A stretch of 64,000 nucleotides of DNA. It comes from Pseudomaricurvus hydrocarbonicus. Its GTDB lineage: Bacteria; Pseudomonadota; Gammaproteobacteria; Pseudomonadales; Cellvibrionaceae. The position numbers were made by a program, and so were the translations under genes. The stretch spans positions 97,879 through 161,878 of the forward strand of contig NZ_JAAONZ010000015.1 of NCBI RefSeq assembly GCF_011602365.1, in the 5' to 3' direction. Under the pieces are notes generated by a model. The model saw only the letters and a program-made list of their open reading frames with translations. It made no database searches and was not told where the DNA came from. Of this stretch, positions 42,370 through 51,920 are shown piece after piece; position 1 is the stretch's first letter, and each line of letters opens with the position of its first letter.

Positions 42370-43245
42370 AAGTGCAGGATCTCCAGCAAAATGCCTACGC
42401 CATCACAAATCTGTTGGTTGCCGTAGGCTCAAGTTGAGGCCTAGCTTAAAACAGGCTAACTGGCCTGTCCATACTCAGAAGGCGATCTGTTGAATAACTT
42501 GGAACCAGGGAATTTCAATGACTTCAGGATAATCACTGTTGCCCTGAATTCCCTCAGTGTGCTTAAAAAGGTTGACCGTTTTCCGAGGTGCTGCCGCCCG
42601 CTCAAAGAGCCTGTTAATAAGGTGGAGATACAGGGCGACACCACACAAATCAGCATTAATTGATTAAAGTCATACGATTGTCAGCGGCAAAGGTTTAATG
42701 GCAGGCAGACCATATTTATCGATGGGATCCGGCCTGTACCACCCCGGTTTAAGAATCAACAACAGCAGGGTTTTATTCCCACCCCTACAGTGGTACTCGG
42801 GGTCATCACTTTCGCTGCGTGATGAGACGACAGTTGCGGCTATCGCCGTGACCTTGATCATTGGCCGGTTGTGAAGATGCAATTTTAGCCTTATTGCCTT
42901 ATTGCCTTATTGCCTTATTGCCTTATTGCCTTAGTCATTCCTTTATTTATGACCGGCATTGTGGTGCTGAGCGCGCAGCTTCTCAGTTTTTACGGTTTTC
43001 AGAATGTCGTGGCAACGGGCTCCAGCTCCAAGCTGTTGGCAATGCTGCCTGATGCCCGCTTTGTGGGCTTTTCGGTGCTATTGTACTTATGGACGTTACT
43101 TTTCCAGTTAGTGTGAGTGTGTTGGTGGTATGACAGCTTGCATCAGAAAATCCTATTCAAAAGAAAATATAATAGAATTTTATCTTTGTCAGGGATTAAT
43201 TCAGGCTAAAGTCATGAAACTGGCTATCTGGAGGCCCTAAATAGA
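42370..43245. other. 876-base region without a supported gene
   Basis: No frame here resembles a known protein. It contains a tandem 8-base repeat (42889-42928), and after it a possible small membrane peptide from ATG 42950 to 43116 (55 residues, MTGIVVLSAQLLSFYGF at the start). Minus-strand frames of 66-70 codons at 42456-42882 lack ribosome sites and homology. The region looks like decayed sequence between the regulator and the truncated aldehyde dehydrogenase. Confidence 0.45.
42889..42928. repeat. 8-bp tandem repeat CCTTATTG, five copies
   Basis: CCTTATTG is repeated five times without mismatch, followed by a partial sixth. Because 8 is not a multiple of 3, a change in copy number would shift any frame crossing it. 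Adding one unit would join the TTG-started frame at 42861 to the membrane-peptide frame downstream. Confidence 0.93.
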
Positions 43246-43644
43246 ATGAAAACGCATGAAGAGTGGCAGAAACAGGCCCTGAGCCTGACTTTTCCATCAC
43301 AGGCTTATATTGATGGTCAAACTGTGGGTGCCGTCAGTGGCAAGTCCTTCGACAGTATTAACCCCGCCACCGGTCAGTTGTTGACCACCGTCGCCGCTTG
43401 CGAGCAGGCGGATGTTGATGTTGCTGTAACGGCTGCAAGACGGGCCTTTAACGATGGTGCATGGTCCCAGTGTTCACCGGCAGAGCGCAAACAAGTGCTG
43501 TGTCGACTGGCCGATCTGATGGGTAATGGTTTAGGTTATTCACTGGCCAATGTTCATTTACACCACTCGCTGGTAAGGGATGAAACCGAGAACGGAATCT
43601 CAGCGGTCGATGGCAGTCATGCCACTGGTGACGAAAACAATTGA
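43246..43644 (+). pseudogene. truncated aldehyde dehydrogenase (PuuC-like) N-terminus
   Basis: The first about 92 residues (to 43521) match the N-terminus of gamma-Glu-aminobutyraldehyde-type dehydrogenases: AYIDGQTVGAVSGKSFDSIN, ATGQLLTTVA, AARRAFNDGAWSQCSPAERK and VLCRLADLM. After that the frame changes to unrelated sequence and stops at 43644, so the cofactor and catalytic domains (about 400 residues) are gone. GGAGG before ATG 43246 is still intact. A deletion or replacement joint near 43522 is likely. Confidence 0.85.
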
Positions 43645-43758
43645 GAGCCCAATAAACCATCGTTTTGATCGCCCTGAGGCAATCAAGGCCGGCGCGCAAT
43701 CCGGGTATCCGCACATGTTTTTCGTGTACCGATACGGACCAGGGGTGTTGTGACAATA

Positions 43759-43786
43759 AAAAAAGCCCGGTATACACCGGGCTTTA
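43759..43786 (-). terminator. rho-independent terminator of the Lys/Glu-rich protein gene
   Basis: AAAGCCCGG and CCGGGCTTT arms around TATACA, with a run of seven A on the plus strand (U-run on the minus transcript), 30 bases beyond the minus-strand stop. Confidence 0.92.
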
Positions 43787-43815
43787 ATGGAATGGTTGAG
43801 GTTTCGCTCAGCGCC

Positions 43816-44229
43816 TTACCAAAGTTTCCACCATTTTTTGCTGTTCTCGGCGCGAGCCTGTTGGCCTTGCTCGGAACCTTTGTCCAGCTCCTTGCGAACT
43901 TGTTCGGTTTTTTTCTCTTGCTGTTTTTCAGTCGCTTTTTGTGCACTCTGGGGGGTGTCGGCAGCTTGACTCTGATGTGCGCCAGTATGAGTTTTATCAC
44001 CGTGGGCCGCATGGGCTTTTTCGGCTTTTTGGCGTTTTTCTTCTTCCGTCAGGCGATAGGGCTCGGCTTTGGCCTGAGCTTTATCGTTAGCGTGTTCTTT
44101 GCCCATCTGCTGATGCGTTTTCATGGGTTCACGCTCGGATTTACCGTTACCTGCTGTTTCCGGTTTAGCGGCCAGAGCGGGTGCAGTAATGATCAGGCTG
44201 GTCAGGGTGGCAAGGAGTATTTTGTTCAT
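43816..44229 (-). CDS. small secreted Lys/Glu/Gln-rich protein
   Basis: A 137-residue protein with a clear signal peptide (MNKILLATLTSLIITAPALA) and a mature part almost entirely of charged and polar residues (EEEKRQKAEKAHAAHG, KATEKQQEKKTEQVRKELDK), ending in WWKLW. It is predicted to be disordered or a long charged helix in the periplasm. No family is recognised; similar low-complexity proteins occur in marine Gammaproteobacteria. AAGGAAC lies before the ATG. It is monocistronic with its own terminator. Confidence 0.75.
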   Translation of the reverse strand: MNKILLATLTSLIITAPALAAKPETAGNGKSEREPMKTHQQMGKEHANDKAQAKAEPYRLTEEEKRQKAEKAHAAHGDKTHTGAHQSQAADTPQSAQKATEKQQEKKTEQVRKELDKGSEQGQQARAENSKKWWKLW

Positions 44230-44510
44230 GCGGGTTCCTTTGAAGTGGTCTTTGATGATGAGTTTGCTTATGACTGCCTGAATCCTTGCTGAACGGATTC
44301 GGCAGACTTCGAAACAGCAACGCTCACACGGGAAGCTTTCACGTGGGAAATTTTCACACAGGAAACTAGCACACGGAAACCGTTCAAATGGGAAACCATC
44401 ATCAGCTTAGGCGGCCAACGAACACGCGCTAAGCCGCGCCGCAGCGCTGGTCATGGAATTGCCTTTGGGCTTTAGTGACGCAGGGGTCGCGGGTTTGCCG
44501 AGTGCTGACG
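44230..44510. other. intergenic stretch with degenerate short repeats
   Basis: 281 bases. From about 44320 to 44400 a degenerate 15-17 base unit (close to TTCACACGGGAAA) recurs about five times. Beyond that I see the promoter side of the secreted-protein gene and the 3' end of ppsA, no gene and no clear terminator. Confidence 0.4.
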
Positions 44511-46904
44511 CTAGGTTTTCGGCTCTGACCCCAGGCGCTTTTCAGCACTGGCGATATGCTGGCTGGCTTTGAGCACCGAATCGGGATTCAGCGAGATCGA
44601 ATCAATGCCACACTCCACCAGAAATTCTGCGAAGTCCGGGTGATCCGACGGCGCCTGCCCGCAGATACCCACTTTGCAGTGGTTTTCATGGGCGACTTTG
44701 ATGACTTGTGCAATCAGGCTTTTGACGGCGGGGTCGCGGGCGTCGAACATCGCTTTCAATTCGGCCGATTCCCGGTCAATGCCGAGCACCAGTTGGGTCA
44801 GGTCGTTGCTGCCAATAGAAAACCCATCGAAACGCTGGGAAAACTGATCGGCGAGAATCACGTTGGAGGGAATTTCGCACATCACATAGACCTGCAAGCC
44901 CTGTTCTCCGCGTTGCAATCCGGACGCGGCCATAACCTCAAGGACTTTGTCGGCCTCGCCGGTGGTCCGGCAGAAGGGGATCATGACGATAATGTTGTTA
45001 AAGCCCATCGTTTCACGGGCCTGTTTGATGGCCTGACATTCCAGCGCAAAGGCATCGCGGTACAGCGGGTGGTAGTAACGGGAGGCACCGCGCAGGCCGA
45101 GCATGGGATTTTCTTCTTCCAGCTCGAAATATTCACCGCCGAGCAGGCCCCGGTATTCGTTGGATTTAAAATCGGACATGCGCACGACGACCGGATCGGG
45201 GTAGCGTGAGGCGGCAATTTTGGCGACACCCTGAGCCAGCGTGTCGACAAAGTAGTCCGGCATATGCGCGAAGCCGCTGCTCAGGGTCTCGATCTGCTGA
45301 CGCACTTGGTGATCGGTCACTTTGTCCGGGTGAATGAGCGCCATGGGGTGGGCTTTGATCTGGCTGGTGATGATGAACTCGATCCGGGTCAGGCCGATCC
45401 CCGAGACGGGCAGTTTCCACCAATGCAGGATGCCATCGGGCATGGCGGCGTTGATCATGATCTTGGTGCGGGTGGCCGGGATCTCTTCCAGCCGCGTCGC
45501 TTTGGTCTCAAATTCCAGAGCGCCTGCATAGACTTTGCCGCTGGTACCGCCGGCGCAGTCGAGTGTGACGACTTGCTCCGGGGTGAGCACCTGGGTGGCG
45601 TTGCCGGTACCGACAATGGCGGGCACTTTGAGTTCGCGGCTGACAATCGCAGCGTGACTGGTGGGGCCACCGCTGTCGGTAATGATGCCGGCAGCTTTAC
45701 GCATCACCGGTACCCAGTCAGGGTCGGTGCGTTCGGCCACCAGCACGCCGCCATCGGGAAAGTTGTCGATGTCGGCGGGGCTGCTGATGGTACAGACCGG
45801 TCCACTGGCGATGGCGCCTCCGACACTGGCCCCCTGGGTCAGTAGCGTGCCTTTCTGTGTCAGCTTGTAACTCACCAGTACCCCGCGATCCTTGCGCGAT
45901 TCGATGGTTTCCGGGCGCGCCTGCAGAATCGTGAGCTGACCACTGATGCTGTCTTTGGCCCACTCCATATCCATGGGTTGGTTGTAATGTTGTTCGATCA
46001 GTATCGCCCAGCGCGACAGGGTGAGGATTTCGTCATTGCTCAGTACCCATTGACGACGCTCTGCCTCACTGGTTTCGACCGTTACGGTGGGGGCTGAGCC
46101 GCCATCGGCATAGATCATCTTCACCTGTTTGCTGCCACACTGTTTTTCGATAATAGGTTGCAGCTCGGGGTTGTGCAGCAGTGGCTTGTAAACCATGTAG
46201 CGGTCAGGGGTCACACTGCCCTGCACGACAGTCTCTCCCAACCCCCAGGCCCCGTTAATCAGCACCACATCGGGAAAGCCGGTTTCGGTGTCGAGGCTGA
46301 ACATCACCCCGGAGGCGGCAGATTGCAGCATCTGCTGCACGCCCACCGACAAGGCGACCTGTTCGTGAGCAAAGCCCTGACGTTCACGATAGACAATGGC
46401 CCGGTCGGTATAAAGGGAGGCGTAACATTGACGGCAGGCGTCGAGCAGCGCCTGTTCGCCGCGAATATTCAGATAACTTTCCTGTTGCCCGGCGAAACTC
46501 GCCTCAGGCAAGTCTTCAGCCGTGGCCGAACTGCGCACGGCGACTGCCAGGTCCTGCTGGCCCAGCTGGGTGCAGAGCTGACGGTAGGCCTGAGAAATCG
46601 CGTCGCTTTGCTGATCACTGAAATGGCCCTGCAGAATGATCTGACGAATGGCTGCGCCGGTGGTGGCCAGACTCTGATGGTTATCGCCGTAGGCCTGCAA
46701 TTGTTGGCGGATGTCGTCTTCAAGCTGATTGTCCGCCAGATAATCGCGGAACATCTGGGCATCGGTGGCAAAACCCGGTGCCAGATGAATGCCCTGGCTG
46801 GTCAGTGCCTGGGTCATTTCGCCCAAACTGGCATTTTTGCCACCCACCTTGGGAATGTCGTTGATACTGAGCTGGTCAAACCAGAGGATCTGGGTACCTG
46901 ACAT
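44511..46904 (-). CDS. ppsA: phosphoenolpyruvate synthase
   Basis: A 797-residue enzyme converting pyruvate and ATP to PEP, AMP and phosphate. The N-terminal ATP-grasp half has KVGGKNASLGEM and VRSSATAEDLPEASFAGQQ; the phospho-histidine domain has the catalytic His in GGPTSHAAIVSREL; the C-terminal barrel has FSIGSNDLTQL and KVGICGQAPSD. ATG 46904 is chosen because GGGGAG precedes it and the length matches the family; the frame continues upstream through a repeat-coded extension. It would allow gluconeogenic growth on acids such as pyruvate, fitting a catabolic island. It is divergent from the hydrogenase operon. Confidence 0.96.
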   Translation of the reverse strand: MSGTQILWFDQLSINDIPKVGGKNASLGEMTQALTSQGIHLAPGFATDAQMFRDYLADNQLEDDIRQQLQAYGDNHQSLATTGAAIRQIILQGHFSDQQSDAISQAYRQLCTQLGQQDLAVAVRSSATAEDLPEASFAGQQESYLNIRGEQALLDACRQCYASLYTDRAIVYRERQGFAHEQVALSVGVQQMLQSAASGVMFSLDTETGFPDVVLINGAWGLGETVVQGSVTPDRYMVYKPLLHNPELQPIIEKQCGSKQVKMIYADGGSAPTVTVETSEAERRQWVLSNDEILTLSRWAILIEQHYNQPMDMEWAKDSISGQLTILQARPETIESRKDRGVLVSYKLTQKGTLLTQGASVGGAIASGPVCTISSPADIDNFPDGGVLVAERTDPDWVPVMRKAAGIITDSGGPTSHAAIVSRELKVPAIVGTGNATQVLTPEQVVTLDCAGGTSGKVYAGALEFETKATRLEEIPATRTKIMINAAMPDGILHWWKLPVSGIGLTRIEFIITSQIKAHPMALIHPDKVTDHQVRQQIETLSSGFAHMPDYFVDTLAQGVAKIAASRYPDPVVVRMSDFKSNEYRGLLGGEYFELEEENPMLGLRGASRYYHPLYRDAFALECQAIKQARETMGFNNIIVMIPFCRTTGEADKVLEVMAASGLQRGEQGLQVYVMCEIPSNVILADQFSQRFDGFSIGSNDLTQLVLGIDRESAELKAMFDARDPAVKSLIAQVIKVAHENHCKVGICGQAPSDHPDFAEFLVECGIDSISLNPDSVLKASQHIASAEKRLGSEPKT

Positions 46905-46920
46905 GAGGTTCTCCCCATTT

Positions 46921-46974
46921 TCTAAAGACTGTCCATGTTCTAAAGACTGCCCATTGTCTAAAAACTGCCAATCT
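46921..46974. repeat. 18-bp tandem repeat upstream of ppsA, three copies
   Basis: TCTAAAGACTGTCCATGT, TCTAAAGACTGCCCATTG and TCTAAAAACTGCCAATCT follow one another directly before the ppsA ribosome site. In the ppsA frame they encode a hexapeptide repeat (SLEHGQ, SLENGE), which would become an N-terminal extension if translation began at GTG 47084. Confidence 0.9.
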
Positions 46975-47241
46975 GTTGAAACACTGCTAAGGATAGCTTG
47001 CTGTGAAGCCGGGTGAGGCTTTTTTGAGCGGGAAAAACGACGTGGCGTGATAGACCTTTTATAAATCGGCGTTGGCCTTTTCACGGCTCAGGCGTGAGGT
47101 GTACGTATTCACGAATGGCGCAGCGGCCCCGGTTTTATCTTTGGGAGGTTTAACACTATATTCAAATAAGGGCTTATAGCGGCAGGTAACCAGGGACGTA
47201 TGGATATCGTCAAATGAAGGTGTGGATCAGAGCGGGTCATT
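46975..47241. other. divergent promoter region of ppsA and the hydrogenase operon
   Basis: With the repeat, this makes a 337-base gap. No perfect FNR box was found. AT-rich patches at 47145-47180 could hold the promoter of the rightward hydrogenase operon. Confidence 0.35.
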
Positions 47242-48363
47242 ATGCGAGCAGCCATTCTAGCAGCTGAACACCTGGACCTTCTGATCCAGGCTTTACGGGA
47301 CAGTGGCTATCTGGTCATTGGTCCCGTGCGTGATGAGTTGGCGATTGTCTACGATGAAATCCGCTCGGTCCGCGATCTCTCACAAGGCTGGCTGGACGAG
47401 CAGGAGAAGGGGCACTACCGTCTGTTGCCCTCCGGGGACGGGCGCTACTTTGGCCACACGGTGGCGGCCAACGCCTGGAAAAAATTTCTCAACCCGCCGA
47501 AACGGCTGTTGTGGCGCGCTCGTCAACATAACGGCCAGCTGCAGTTTATGCCCCAGTCGGAGGATGCGCCCCAACTGGCGTTTCTCGGTGTACGCAGTTG
47601 TGAACTGCACGCCATTGAGATTCAGGATGCGGTGTTTGTACACGATCAACATCGCGACGAGGTCTACAGCCAGCGTCGTCAGTCTCTGTTTACCGTGGCG
47701 GTCAACTGTACCCGCGCCGCGGCCACCTGTTTCTGTGCCAGTATGAACACCGGCCCGGAGGTGACTCTGCCCAGTGACCTGGTACTGACCGAAGTGCTCG
47801 ACGATGCAAGCCACTATTTTCTGGTCGACGGGGGTTCGGAGCGCGGCCGGAACATTCTCGCCACCTTGCCCCTGCGTGCCGCAACGTCGAAACAGCAAGC
47901 ACTGGCTAAAAAAGGCATTGAGAGTGCCCGCCAGCAGATGCAAACCGGCCCGCGCTTTTTTGACAGCGCGGGCATCAAAGAACTGCTCTACCGCAACCTG
48001 GAATCACCCGCCTGGGATGAGGTCGCCGATCGCTGTCTGTCCTGCGCCAACTGCACCCTGGCCTGTCCCACCTGTTTTTGTTCTGCGGTGGAGGACACCA
48101 CCGATCTGACCGGTGAACACGCCGAGCGCTGGCAGCAGTGGGATTCGTGCTTTAATGGCGAGTTCAGTTACATCCACGGCGGCTCAGTGCGACAGACCAC
48201 CCGCTCCCGTTACCGCCAGTGGATGACCCACAAGCTGGCGAGCTGGATCGATCAGTTTGGTCACTCGGGCTGTGTGGGGTGTGGCCGGTGCATCAGCTGG
48301 TGTCCGGTGGGCATCGACATTACTGAGCAGTTGCAGGCGATTCAGCAGGCGGATAAGCCATGA
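47242..48363 (+). CDS. hydB: hydrogenase beta subunit, 4Fe-4S protein (group 3b type)
   Basis: A 373-residue iron-sulfur protein. The C-terminal half has two cluster motifs, CLSCANCTLACPTCFC near residue 270 and CVGCGRCISWCPVGID near residue 345; upstream cysteines in FLGVRSCELHAIEIQD and NCTRAAATCFC are also typical of the anaerobic sulfite reductase A / HydB family. It passes electrons between the diaphorase subunit (hydG) and the NiFe core in the cytosolic NADP-linked hydrogenase. It begins the operon; its stop overlaps the next start by four bases. Confidence 0.92.
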   Translation: MRAAILAAEHLDLLIQALRDSGYLVIGPVRDELAIVYDEIRSVRDLSQGWLDEQEKGHYRLLPSGDGRYFGHTVAANAWKKFLNPPKRLLWRARQHNGQLQFMPQSEDAPQLAFLGVRSCELHAIEIQDAVFVHDQHRDEVYSQRRQSLFTVAVNCTRAAATCFCASMNTGPEVTLPSDLVLTEVLDDASHYFLVDGGSERGRNILATLPLRAATSKQQALAKKGIESARQQMQTGPRFFDSAGIKELLYRNLESPAWDEVADRCLSCANCTLACPTCFCSAVEDTTDLTGEHAERWQQWDSCFNGEFSYIHGGSVRQTTRSRYRQWMTHKLASWIDQFGHSGCVGCGRCISWCPVGIDITEQLQAIQQADKP

Positions 48364-48854
48364 AAACCGTGGCGCAATTTGTCTCCGAACACTCATTGTT
48401 CAAGGGGATGAAGCCTGATCAGGTGGATTTTATTGCCAGTTGTGGTCAATTGCGTCGCTTTGCCGAGGGTGACTACCTGACCCGCGAGAATGACCCCGCG
48501 GATTTTTTCTATCTGTTGCTGGAGGGGCACGCCGTTATCGAAACCCACCAGCACAATCAACCGCCGGTGCCACTGCTGTCGCTGACCGACAATGACATTA
48601 TTGGCTGGTCGTGGCTGATTCCTCCGTACCGCTACCAGTTTGATGCACGGGCGCTGTCGCGATTGCGCACGGTGCGTCTGGACGGTCGCTGCATCCGGGC
48701 GAAGTGCGACACCGATCCGGCCCTGGGGTTTGAGTTACTCAAGCGGTTGGCGGCGGTATTGGTGCAGCGCATTCACGGTGCCCGTTTTCAGCTGCTGGAT
48801 GTTTACAGTGCTGACCCGGCACCGCTGTGCCGGCCGGGAGAATCGCTGCGGTGA
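48360..48854 (+). CDS. cyclic-nucleotide-binding-domain protein of the hydrogenase operon
   Basis: A 164-residue protein consisting of one cNMP-binding barrel (FAEGDYLTRENDPADFFYLLLEGHAVIE) and a C-terminal helix, with no DNA-binding domain. Such proteins are common between hydB and hydG in group 3b operons and may tune the complex allosterically (inference). The start ATGA overlaps the hydB stop, and its own stop overlaps the next start (GTGA). Confidence 0.87.
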   Translation: MKTVAQFVSEHSLFKGMKPDQVDFIASCGQLRRFAEGDYLTRENDPADFFYLLLEGHAVIETHQHNQPPVPLLSLTDNDIIGWSWLIPPYRYQFDARALSRLRTVRLDGRCIRAKCDTDPALGFELLKRLAAVLVQRIHGARFQLLDVYSADPAPLCRPGESLR

Positions 48855-49681
48855 ATACCCCTCGCCTGTTTACTGTGACCGATCGGCGCGACGAGATTAC
48901 CGCGACGGTTACCCTGGAGCTGCAGCCGCTGGACGATCAACCGCTGCCAGTGGCCCGGCCCGGTCAGTTCAATATGCTGTACAGCTTTGGCGCCGGCGAG
49001 GTGCCGATTTCTCTGAGTGGTTCGATCAATGCCAGTGATTCAGTCCGCTCTGCGGACCGCTATACGCACACCTTGCGGGCGGTGGGCAAAACCACCGAGG
49101 CGCTGGCTCGGTTACAGGTTGGCGATCAGCTGGGGGTGCGCGGGCCGTTTGGTCGTGGCTGGCCGATGGACCAGTTAGCGGGCAAAAAGGTGGTGGTGAT
49201 TGCCGGCGGGCTTGGCCTGGCACCCCTGAAACCGCTGCTGGAGGCTTTGTTGGCAGACATCACTCACTATGGCCATGTGCAGCTGTTTTACGGTGGCAAA
49301 CGACCCGAAGAGCTGCTCTACCCAGAGAGTCTTATTCACTGGAGCGAAAAGATCGAGGTGCAGCTGAGTGTGGATCAGGCCGGCCCTGACTGGCGCGGTC
49401 ATGTGGGGGTGATTACTCAGTTGCTGGCTTCGGCAGAGATGGACCCTGACAATACCCTGGCGGTGATCTGTGGCCCGGAAATTATGATGCGGTTTACCAT
49501 TCAGGCGTTGCAAAAGCAGGGCCTGCCGGATACTGCCCTCTATCTGTCGATGGAGCGCAACATGCATTGCGCGGTGGGCCACTGTGGTCACTGTCAGTGG
49601 GGGCCCCACTTTATCTGCAAAGATGGCCCGGTGTTTTGCTATGCCGACATCGCGCCGTGGTTTTTCCAGAGGGAGTTGTGA
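48851..49681 (+). CDS. hydG: hydrogenase gamma subunit, FAD/NAD(P)-binding diaphorase
   Basis: A 276-residue ferredoxin-NADP reductase-like subunit. The FAD domain is in the first half, [20 protein letters not shown] binds NAD(P), and the C-terminal [29 protein letters not shown] holds a 2Fe-2S or 4Fe-4S cluster, as in dihydroorotate dehydrogenase electron-transfer subunits. It links H2 oxidation or production to NAD(P). GTG 48851 overlaps the preceding stop, with GGGAGA upstream; the stop overlaps hydD by one base. Confidence 0.92.
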   Translation: MNTPRLFTVTDRRDEITATVTLELQPLDDQPLPVARPGQFNMLYSFGAGEVPISLSGSINASDSVRSADRYTHTLRAVGKTTEALARLQVGDQLGVRGPFGRGWPMDQLAGKKVVVIAGGLGLAPLKPLLEALLADITHYGHVQLFYGGKRPEELLYPESLIHWSEKIEVQLSVDQAGPDWRGHVGVITQLLASAEMDPDNTLAVICGPEIMMRFTIQALQKQGLPDTALYLSMERNMHCAVGHCGHCQWGPHFICKDGPVFCYADIAPWFFQREL

Positions 49682-50535
49682 TGACGGAAGCCACTTCGAC
49701 GTCGAAACATCCGTCGCCTTCGGATGACGCACCGGCAGGCAAAGCCAAGCTGGCGGTGTGGAAATTCACCTCCTGTGATGGCTGCCAGCTGAGTTTGCTC
49801 GATTGTGAAGATGAACTGCTGACCCTCGCCGGGCAAGTGGACATTGCCTATTTTATGGAGGCGAGCAGCCGCCAGCTACCGGGCCCATATGACCTGTCGA
49901 TTGTTGAAGGGTCTATCACCACCCCGGAACAACGGGAATTGATTCAAGCTGTGCGCGCTCAGTCCCGTTTCCTGATCGCCATAGGCGCCTGCGCCACCGC
50001 CGGTGGCATTCAGGCACTGCGCAATATGGCGCAGGTCGATGATTACATTCAGATCGTCTACGCCAACCCGGAGTACATCGACACACTCGACAGATCGACC
50101 CCGCTGAGTGATCACGTCAACATTGACTTTGAGTTGCGCGGTTGCCCGATCAACAAACACCAGTTGGTGGAAGTGATCAGTGCGTTTTTAAACCGGCGCC
50201 GCCCTCGCATCAGTGAGCATGCGGTGTGTGTCGAGTGCAAACTCAACAATACGGTGTGTGTGGCGGTCAGTCGCGGTGAAGCCTGTATGGGGCCAGTGAC
50301 CCAGGCCGGTTGCGGCGCCCTTTGTCCCCGTTACCATCGTCCCTGTTACGGCTGTTATGGGCCGAAGGAAAATGCCAATCCGCAAGCACTGATTGACTGG
50401 CAGTCCTCTCTGGGGATTGAAACGGTCAAAATTCTGGAAAATTTCACGAACTTTAATACCGCAGCGCCGCCGTTTCACAATGCTGCGTCCAGTATCCGCC
50501 GGGACCGTCAGAATCCTCCGGGAAAGTCACCATGA
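49681..50535 (+). CDS. hydD: [NiFe] hydrogenase small (delta) subunit
   Basis: A 284-residue subunit. The proximal cluster motif is [35 protein letters not shown] and [18 protein letters not shown] supply further cysteines. It lacks a Tat signal, so the enzyme is cytosolic. An N-terminal polar extension of about 25 residues ([18 protein letters not shown]) precedes the domain. It overlaps hydA by four bases. Confidence 0.93.
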   Translation: MTEATSTSKHPSPSDDAPAGKAKLAVWKFTSCDGCQLSLLDCEDELLTLAGQVDIAYFMEASSRQLPGPYDLSIVEGSITTPEQRELIQAVRAQSRFLIAIGACATAGGIQALRNMAQVDDYIQIVYANPEYIDTLDRSTPLSDHVNIDFELRGCPINKHQLVEVISAFLNRRRPRISEHAVCVECKLNNTVCVAVSRGEACMGPVTQAGCGALCPRYHRPCYGCYGPKENANPQALIDWQSSLGIETVKILENFTNFNTAAPPFHNAASSIRRDRQNPPGKSP

Positions 50536-51920
50536 CGGATAAAACCAAAACCCTACGCGTCGACTACCTGGCCCGAGTGGAAGGAGAGGGGGCACTCTAT
50601 ATCCGTTACGATGATACGGCGGTGCACGAGGTGAAACTGAAAATCTTTGAGCCACCGCGTTTTTTTGAAGCTTTTCTGCAGGGGCGCGACTACACCGAAG
50701 CACCGGACATTACCGCGCGCATCTGTGGCATCTGCCCGGTGGCGTATCAGATGAGTGCAGTGCATGCGATGGAGCAGGCGCTGGGGATTGCCGTTGATCC
50801 GGCCATTGAGCAGCTGCGTCGTCTGCTCTATTGCGGCGAGTGGATTGAAAGCCATGTGCTGCACATGGCCATGCTGCACGCCCCCGATTTTCTGCATCTC
50901 GACAGCGCGGTGGAGATGGCCAGTGTACACCCGCAGGTTGTGCAGCAGGCATTGGCGCTTAAGAAAGCCGGCAACGCAATTGTGCGTGTTTTGGGGGGGC
51001 GTGAGATTCACCCGATCAATGTCCGCGTTGGCGGCTTTTACAAACTGCCCTCCCGGCAGGAGCTGTCAGAGTTAAGAGCCTCACTTGACGATGCTCTTGA
51101 ACAGGCCGTTGCCTTGACGCGCTGGGTGGCCACCCTGACGATCCCCGATTTTGATCGCCAGCAGCACCCCTACCTGTTTGTCGCCCTGCACGATGAACAC
51201 GAGTACCCGATGAACAGCGGACGGCTGGTTTCGAGCGAAGGGCTGAATATCGAAGCGTGTGACTTCGAAAACCATTTTATCGAGCAGCAGGTCGCACACA
51301 GCAATGCCCTGCACTGTTTGCTGGATGGCAAGCGCCCCTATTTTGTCGGCCCGATGGCGCGCTTTAATTTAAATTTCGAGACCCTGTCACCCACGGCAAA
51401 ACAGCTGGCCGCAGAGATCCAGGTGACGCCGCCGTATGTGAATCCGTTTGGCAGTATTTTGATTCGCGCCCTGGAGGTCGTGCATGCGGTCGAGACGGCC
51501 ATGATGGTGCTGGATTTTTTTTCAAAACAGGGGGTTTCTTGTTCAAAACAGGAAGCTTCTTGTTCAAAACAGGAAGCTTCTTTTAGGCACAACACTCAGA
51601 CGGGGTCGTCTTACCAGCAGCCAACAGTACGGGCGGGCAGTGGCTATGCCATTACCGAAGCACCGCGGGGTATTTTGTATCACGGTTACCGGATCGGTGA
51701 CGACGGAAAAATTGTGACCGCGAAAATCATACCGCCCACGTCGCAAAACCAGAAAACCATTGAAGATGACCTGCGCCTTATGTTGCCGGCGCTGATGCAG
51801 TTGAGTGAAGACGAGTTGCGCCATCGCTGTGAGCAGGCGATTCGCAATTACGATCCCTGCATTTCCTGTGCGACGCATTTTCTGAAGCTCACGCTGGAAA
51901 AAGGTGCAGAGCAGCAATGA
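50532..51920 (+). CDS. hydA: [NiFe] hydrogenase large (alpha) subunit with repeat insertion
   Basis: A 462-residue catalytic subunit. The L1 motif is ARICGICPVAYQMSAVHAME, and L2 at the C-terminus is DPCISCATHF, with a 12-residue tail after the His that the maturation protease would remove. Between VETAMMVLDFF and ITEAPRGILYHGYR, where relatives have a short linker, is an insertion of about 45 residues that includes three copies of SKQxxSC (51521-51583). Family placement is group 3b (with hydB, hydG, hydD order). The insertion keeps the frame and probably sits on the surface. Confidence 0.94.
   Translation: MTDKTKTLRVDYLARVEGEGALYIRYDDTAVHEVKLKIFEPPRFFEAFLQGRDYTEAPDITARICGICPVAYQMSAVHAMEQALGIAVDPAIEQLRRLLYCGEWIESHVLHMAMLHAPDFLHLDSAVEMASVHPQVVQQALALKKAGNAIVRVLGGREIHPINVRVGGFYKLPSRQELSELRASLDDALEQAVALTRWVATLTIPDFDRQQHPYLFVALHDEHEYPMNSGRLVSSEGLNIEACDFENHFIEQQVAHSNALHCLLDGKRPYFVGPMARFNLNFETLSPTAKQLAAEIQVTPPYVNPFGSILIRALEVVHAVETAMMVLDFFSKQGVSCSKQEASCSKQEASFRHNTQTGSSYQQPTVRAGSGYAITEAPRGILYHGYRIGDDGKIVTAKIIPPTSQNQKTIEDDLRLMLPALMQLSEDELRHRCEQAIRNYDPCISCATHFLKLTLEKGAEQQ
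51521..51583 (+). repeat. 21-bp in-frame tandem repeat inside hydA, three copies
   Basis: Units start TTCAAAACAG and are 21 bases long (51521-51541, 51542-51562, 51563-51583). The last two are nearly identical; the first differs by a few bases. They encode SKQGVSC, SKQEASC and SKQEASF. The multiple of three means copy number can vary without breaking hydA. Confidence 0.95.

Noticed and set aside
42456..42882. Two minus-strand small genes of 66 and 70 codons
   Set aside because: No ribosome site, no recognisable domain and surrounding decay; not reported as genes.
46158..46901. A 247-codon open frame opposite ppsA
   Set aside because: Antisense shadow of ppsA without a domain or ribosome site.
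47100..47241. FNR box before the hydrogenase operon
   Set aside because: The best match (near 47212) has too many mismatches to TTGAT-N4-ATCAA.
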